The notes under the pieces are model-generated. The model did not search any database and was not told the DNA's origin. It saw only the letters and a list, made by a program, of their open reading frames with translations. Below are positions 62,900-64,000 of a stretch of 64,000 nt of DNA, piece after piece; the first letter of the stretch is position 1, and every line of letters begins with the position of its first letter. The translations under genes were made by a program, and so were the position numbers. The DNA comes from Coccinella septempunctata (taxonomy: Eukaryota; Arthropoda; Insecta; Coleoptera; Coccinellidae), in assembly GCF_907165205.1 (NCBI RefSeq), contig NC_058192.1, forward strand, positions 39,956,001-40,020,000, in the 5' to 3' direction.

Positions 62900-64000
62900 C
62901 TAATTTTTTAGGTTTGTTTGCTCCAAAAAATGATGTCCTCTTCTGAAGTCAAAACGACTAAAGGCTATCCCTGAGGGCCATAATGCTGCATCATAGATTT
63001 TATCCTTATGCTCGAAGTTTACACCTATTATAAAACATTTATTGTCTTTCCTGGGAATTTTCAAAGACACTTCCTTAACATAGATTGTAGACATTTCCAC
63101 TTCAAGTTTCTCCTGTATGTAGTCCTTTATTGTTTCACTTTCTACATCATCCTTAATTCTTGAAAGAAATAGCCAAGCTTTTTTCTCTTCAGTTGATCTT
63201 TTAGTTCCTTGAAAATTCTGAAATTTGGTGTTTTCGATTTCTCCTCTTCCATACATCAGTTTTGGTTTTCGCCTTCTTTTTTCCAAATTGAAATCCTCTT
63301 TGCTGTCTCCTTTTTCCATATTAATTATTTCGGATGTTTTGTTGTTGTGAATTTGATTGATGACTGACGGTAACATCTGTTCCGTTATTGTTTGTTCTGT
63401 CTCCGTTTTTGTAGCAGCGGCCACAGAACTTCGTAATGTAATATTATTTTGTGTTCCAGAGTTAGATGTTTCTGGTTGTAGTTCATGTGTATCATTTGGA
63501 TTGTCACTGTCATTAATTTTTATATTTCTTCCTCCTTTTTCCGTATTTCCATTCTTGTTTACTGTTTGGGACTTGTTCTCTCTGTTCTGTATGCGCTGTT
63601 CTATCTTTGTATGACCTTGGCTCACCACTTGTTTATACGTTTTTTGTGTGTTTTTCTCCATTGTTTGGATTTTCTCTCGTAGTAATGAATTATTTTCCAT
63701 TAGAATTTGGTTTTTTTCTTGAACCTCCTTCAGAAGTTTCTTCAAATATTGATTTTCTGCATTTACTACTGCAATATGCTCTTTTCGTTGTTTAACAGCT
63801 TGACATGATTCCTCACAGCAAATCAGTACTGATTCACTTTCGAAAGTCACGTTTTTAATTCTTTTTGCCCAACTTTCATGGAATAGAGATAGGCAATATT
63901 TGCACACATAATTTTTGCTCGTTTTGGAGCAACATTTGTATATTTTTGCTCCAGAATTTCCACTTTTTCGACCACTTTCACTAGCCTCACTTTCCGCGTC
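62900..64000 (-). CDS. LINE I ORF1, partial at the window edge
   Basis: Open from the window edge to 62900, at least 366 codons. It starts within a zinc finger: YKCCSK...YVCKYCLSLFHESWAKR and SVLICCEESC, then a long coiled coil (KEHIAVVNAENQYLKKLLKE and following), a low-complexity linker, and a C-terminal RRM-like domain (AWLFLSRIKDDVESETIKDY, MSTIYVKEVSLKIPR, ALWPSGIAFSRFDFRRGHHF). The true start is to the right of 64000. ORF2 begins 20 bp after its stop. It would form the RNA-binding particle of the element. Confidence 0.85.
   Translation of the reverse strand, partial: DAESEASESGRKSGNSGAKIYKCCSKTSKNYVCKYCLSLFHESWAKRIKNVTFESESVLICCEESCQAVKQRKEHIAVVNAENQYLKKLLKEVQEKNQILMENNSLLREKIQTMEKNTQKTYKQVVSQGHTKIEQRIQNRENKSQTVNKNGNTEKGGRNIKINDSDNPNDTHELQPETSNSGTQNNITLRSSVAAATKTETEQTITEQMLPSVINQIHNNKTSEIINMEKGDSKEDFNLEKRRRKPKLMYGRGEIENTKFQNFQGTKRSTEEKKAWLFLSRIKDDVESETIKDYIQEKLEVEMSTIYVKEVSLKIPRKDNKCFIIGVNFEHKDKIYDAALWPSGIAFSRFDFRRGHHFLEQTNLKN

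Larger units (their letters stand above)
59928..64000 (-). mobile_element. LINE I, CR1/L2-like, apparently intact, runs off the window
   Basis: ORF2 (60036-62879) and ORF1 (62900 to the right edge) are both open. The 3' end is a TTATC repeat (59928-59946, seen as GATAA on the plus strand), similar in kind to the TATC tail of LINE J. No RNase H. The 5' end and any duplication lie outside the window, so intactness is not fully testable. Confidence 0.85.

Overview
This is eukaryotic, AT-rich DNA, almost certainly from an insect. The one host gene I can recognise is an exon of a type 2 (vertebrate-like) cryptochrome at 16707-17062. Nearly everything else is mobile DNA of families typical of arthropods: Jockey, CR1/L2-like, I-like, RTE and R2-superfamily LINEs, Gypsy and BEL/Pao LTR elements, Penelope-like elements, Tc1/mariner-like and foldback elements. 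A beetle is possible from the cryptochrome residues, but that is a weak guess. I see no operons, CRISPR arrays or prokaryotic gene clusters, and no coordinated multi-gene system beyond the elements themselves.

Layout. 1-800: Penelope RT fragment and a LINE ORF1 fragment. 1.19-6.5 kb: I-like LINE on the minus strand with two nonsense codons. 7.1-15.5 kb: nested inverted-repeat DNA elements (X, Y and a mariner-like insert) and a CR1/L2-like LINE (B) broken by a 1.6 kb solo LTR and by a 0.8 kb unclassified insertion. 15.5-18.5 kb: least TE-coding part, holding the cryptochrome exon and a 266 bp palindrome. 18.5-26 kb: an R2-superfamily LINE (C) that starts at an AT microsatellite and is split by a Jockey element (D). 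26-40.5 kb: a CR1-like LINE (F) split by a Gypsy element; that Gypsy is split by an inverted, internally deleted copy of itself; that copy is split in its LTR by another Jockey (E). 40.5-41.3 kb: a second R2-superfamily LINE fragment at a TAA repeat. 41.4-46.3 kb: a Penelope-like element split by an apparently intact LINE (J). 46.4-53.75 kb: a Jockey (G) that was full length when it landed, now carrying BEL/Pao and I-like fragments. 54.3-57.9 kb: a LINE (H) split by an RTE element. 58-59.9 kb: mostly unassigned, with one broken copy of a multi-copy arthropod gene. 59.9-64 kb: an apparently intact LINE (I) running off the window.

The window is best read as a stack of insertions. Target-site duplications visible at the junctions (GACT, ACAAC, TACT, GTGG, GTAACCAC, CTTCTAT, CGATGAAA, ATATGCTGGAT, GAGGGGGTTAA, TA) give the order of events, and reading frames of the host elements resume across most junctions. 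The four Gypsy LTRs are nearly identical by eye, so that part of the stack is young. LINE J and LINE I have long unbroken ORFs and are the best candidates for recent or current activity.
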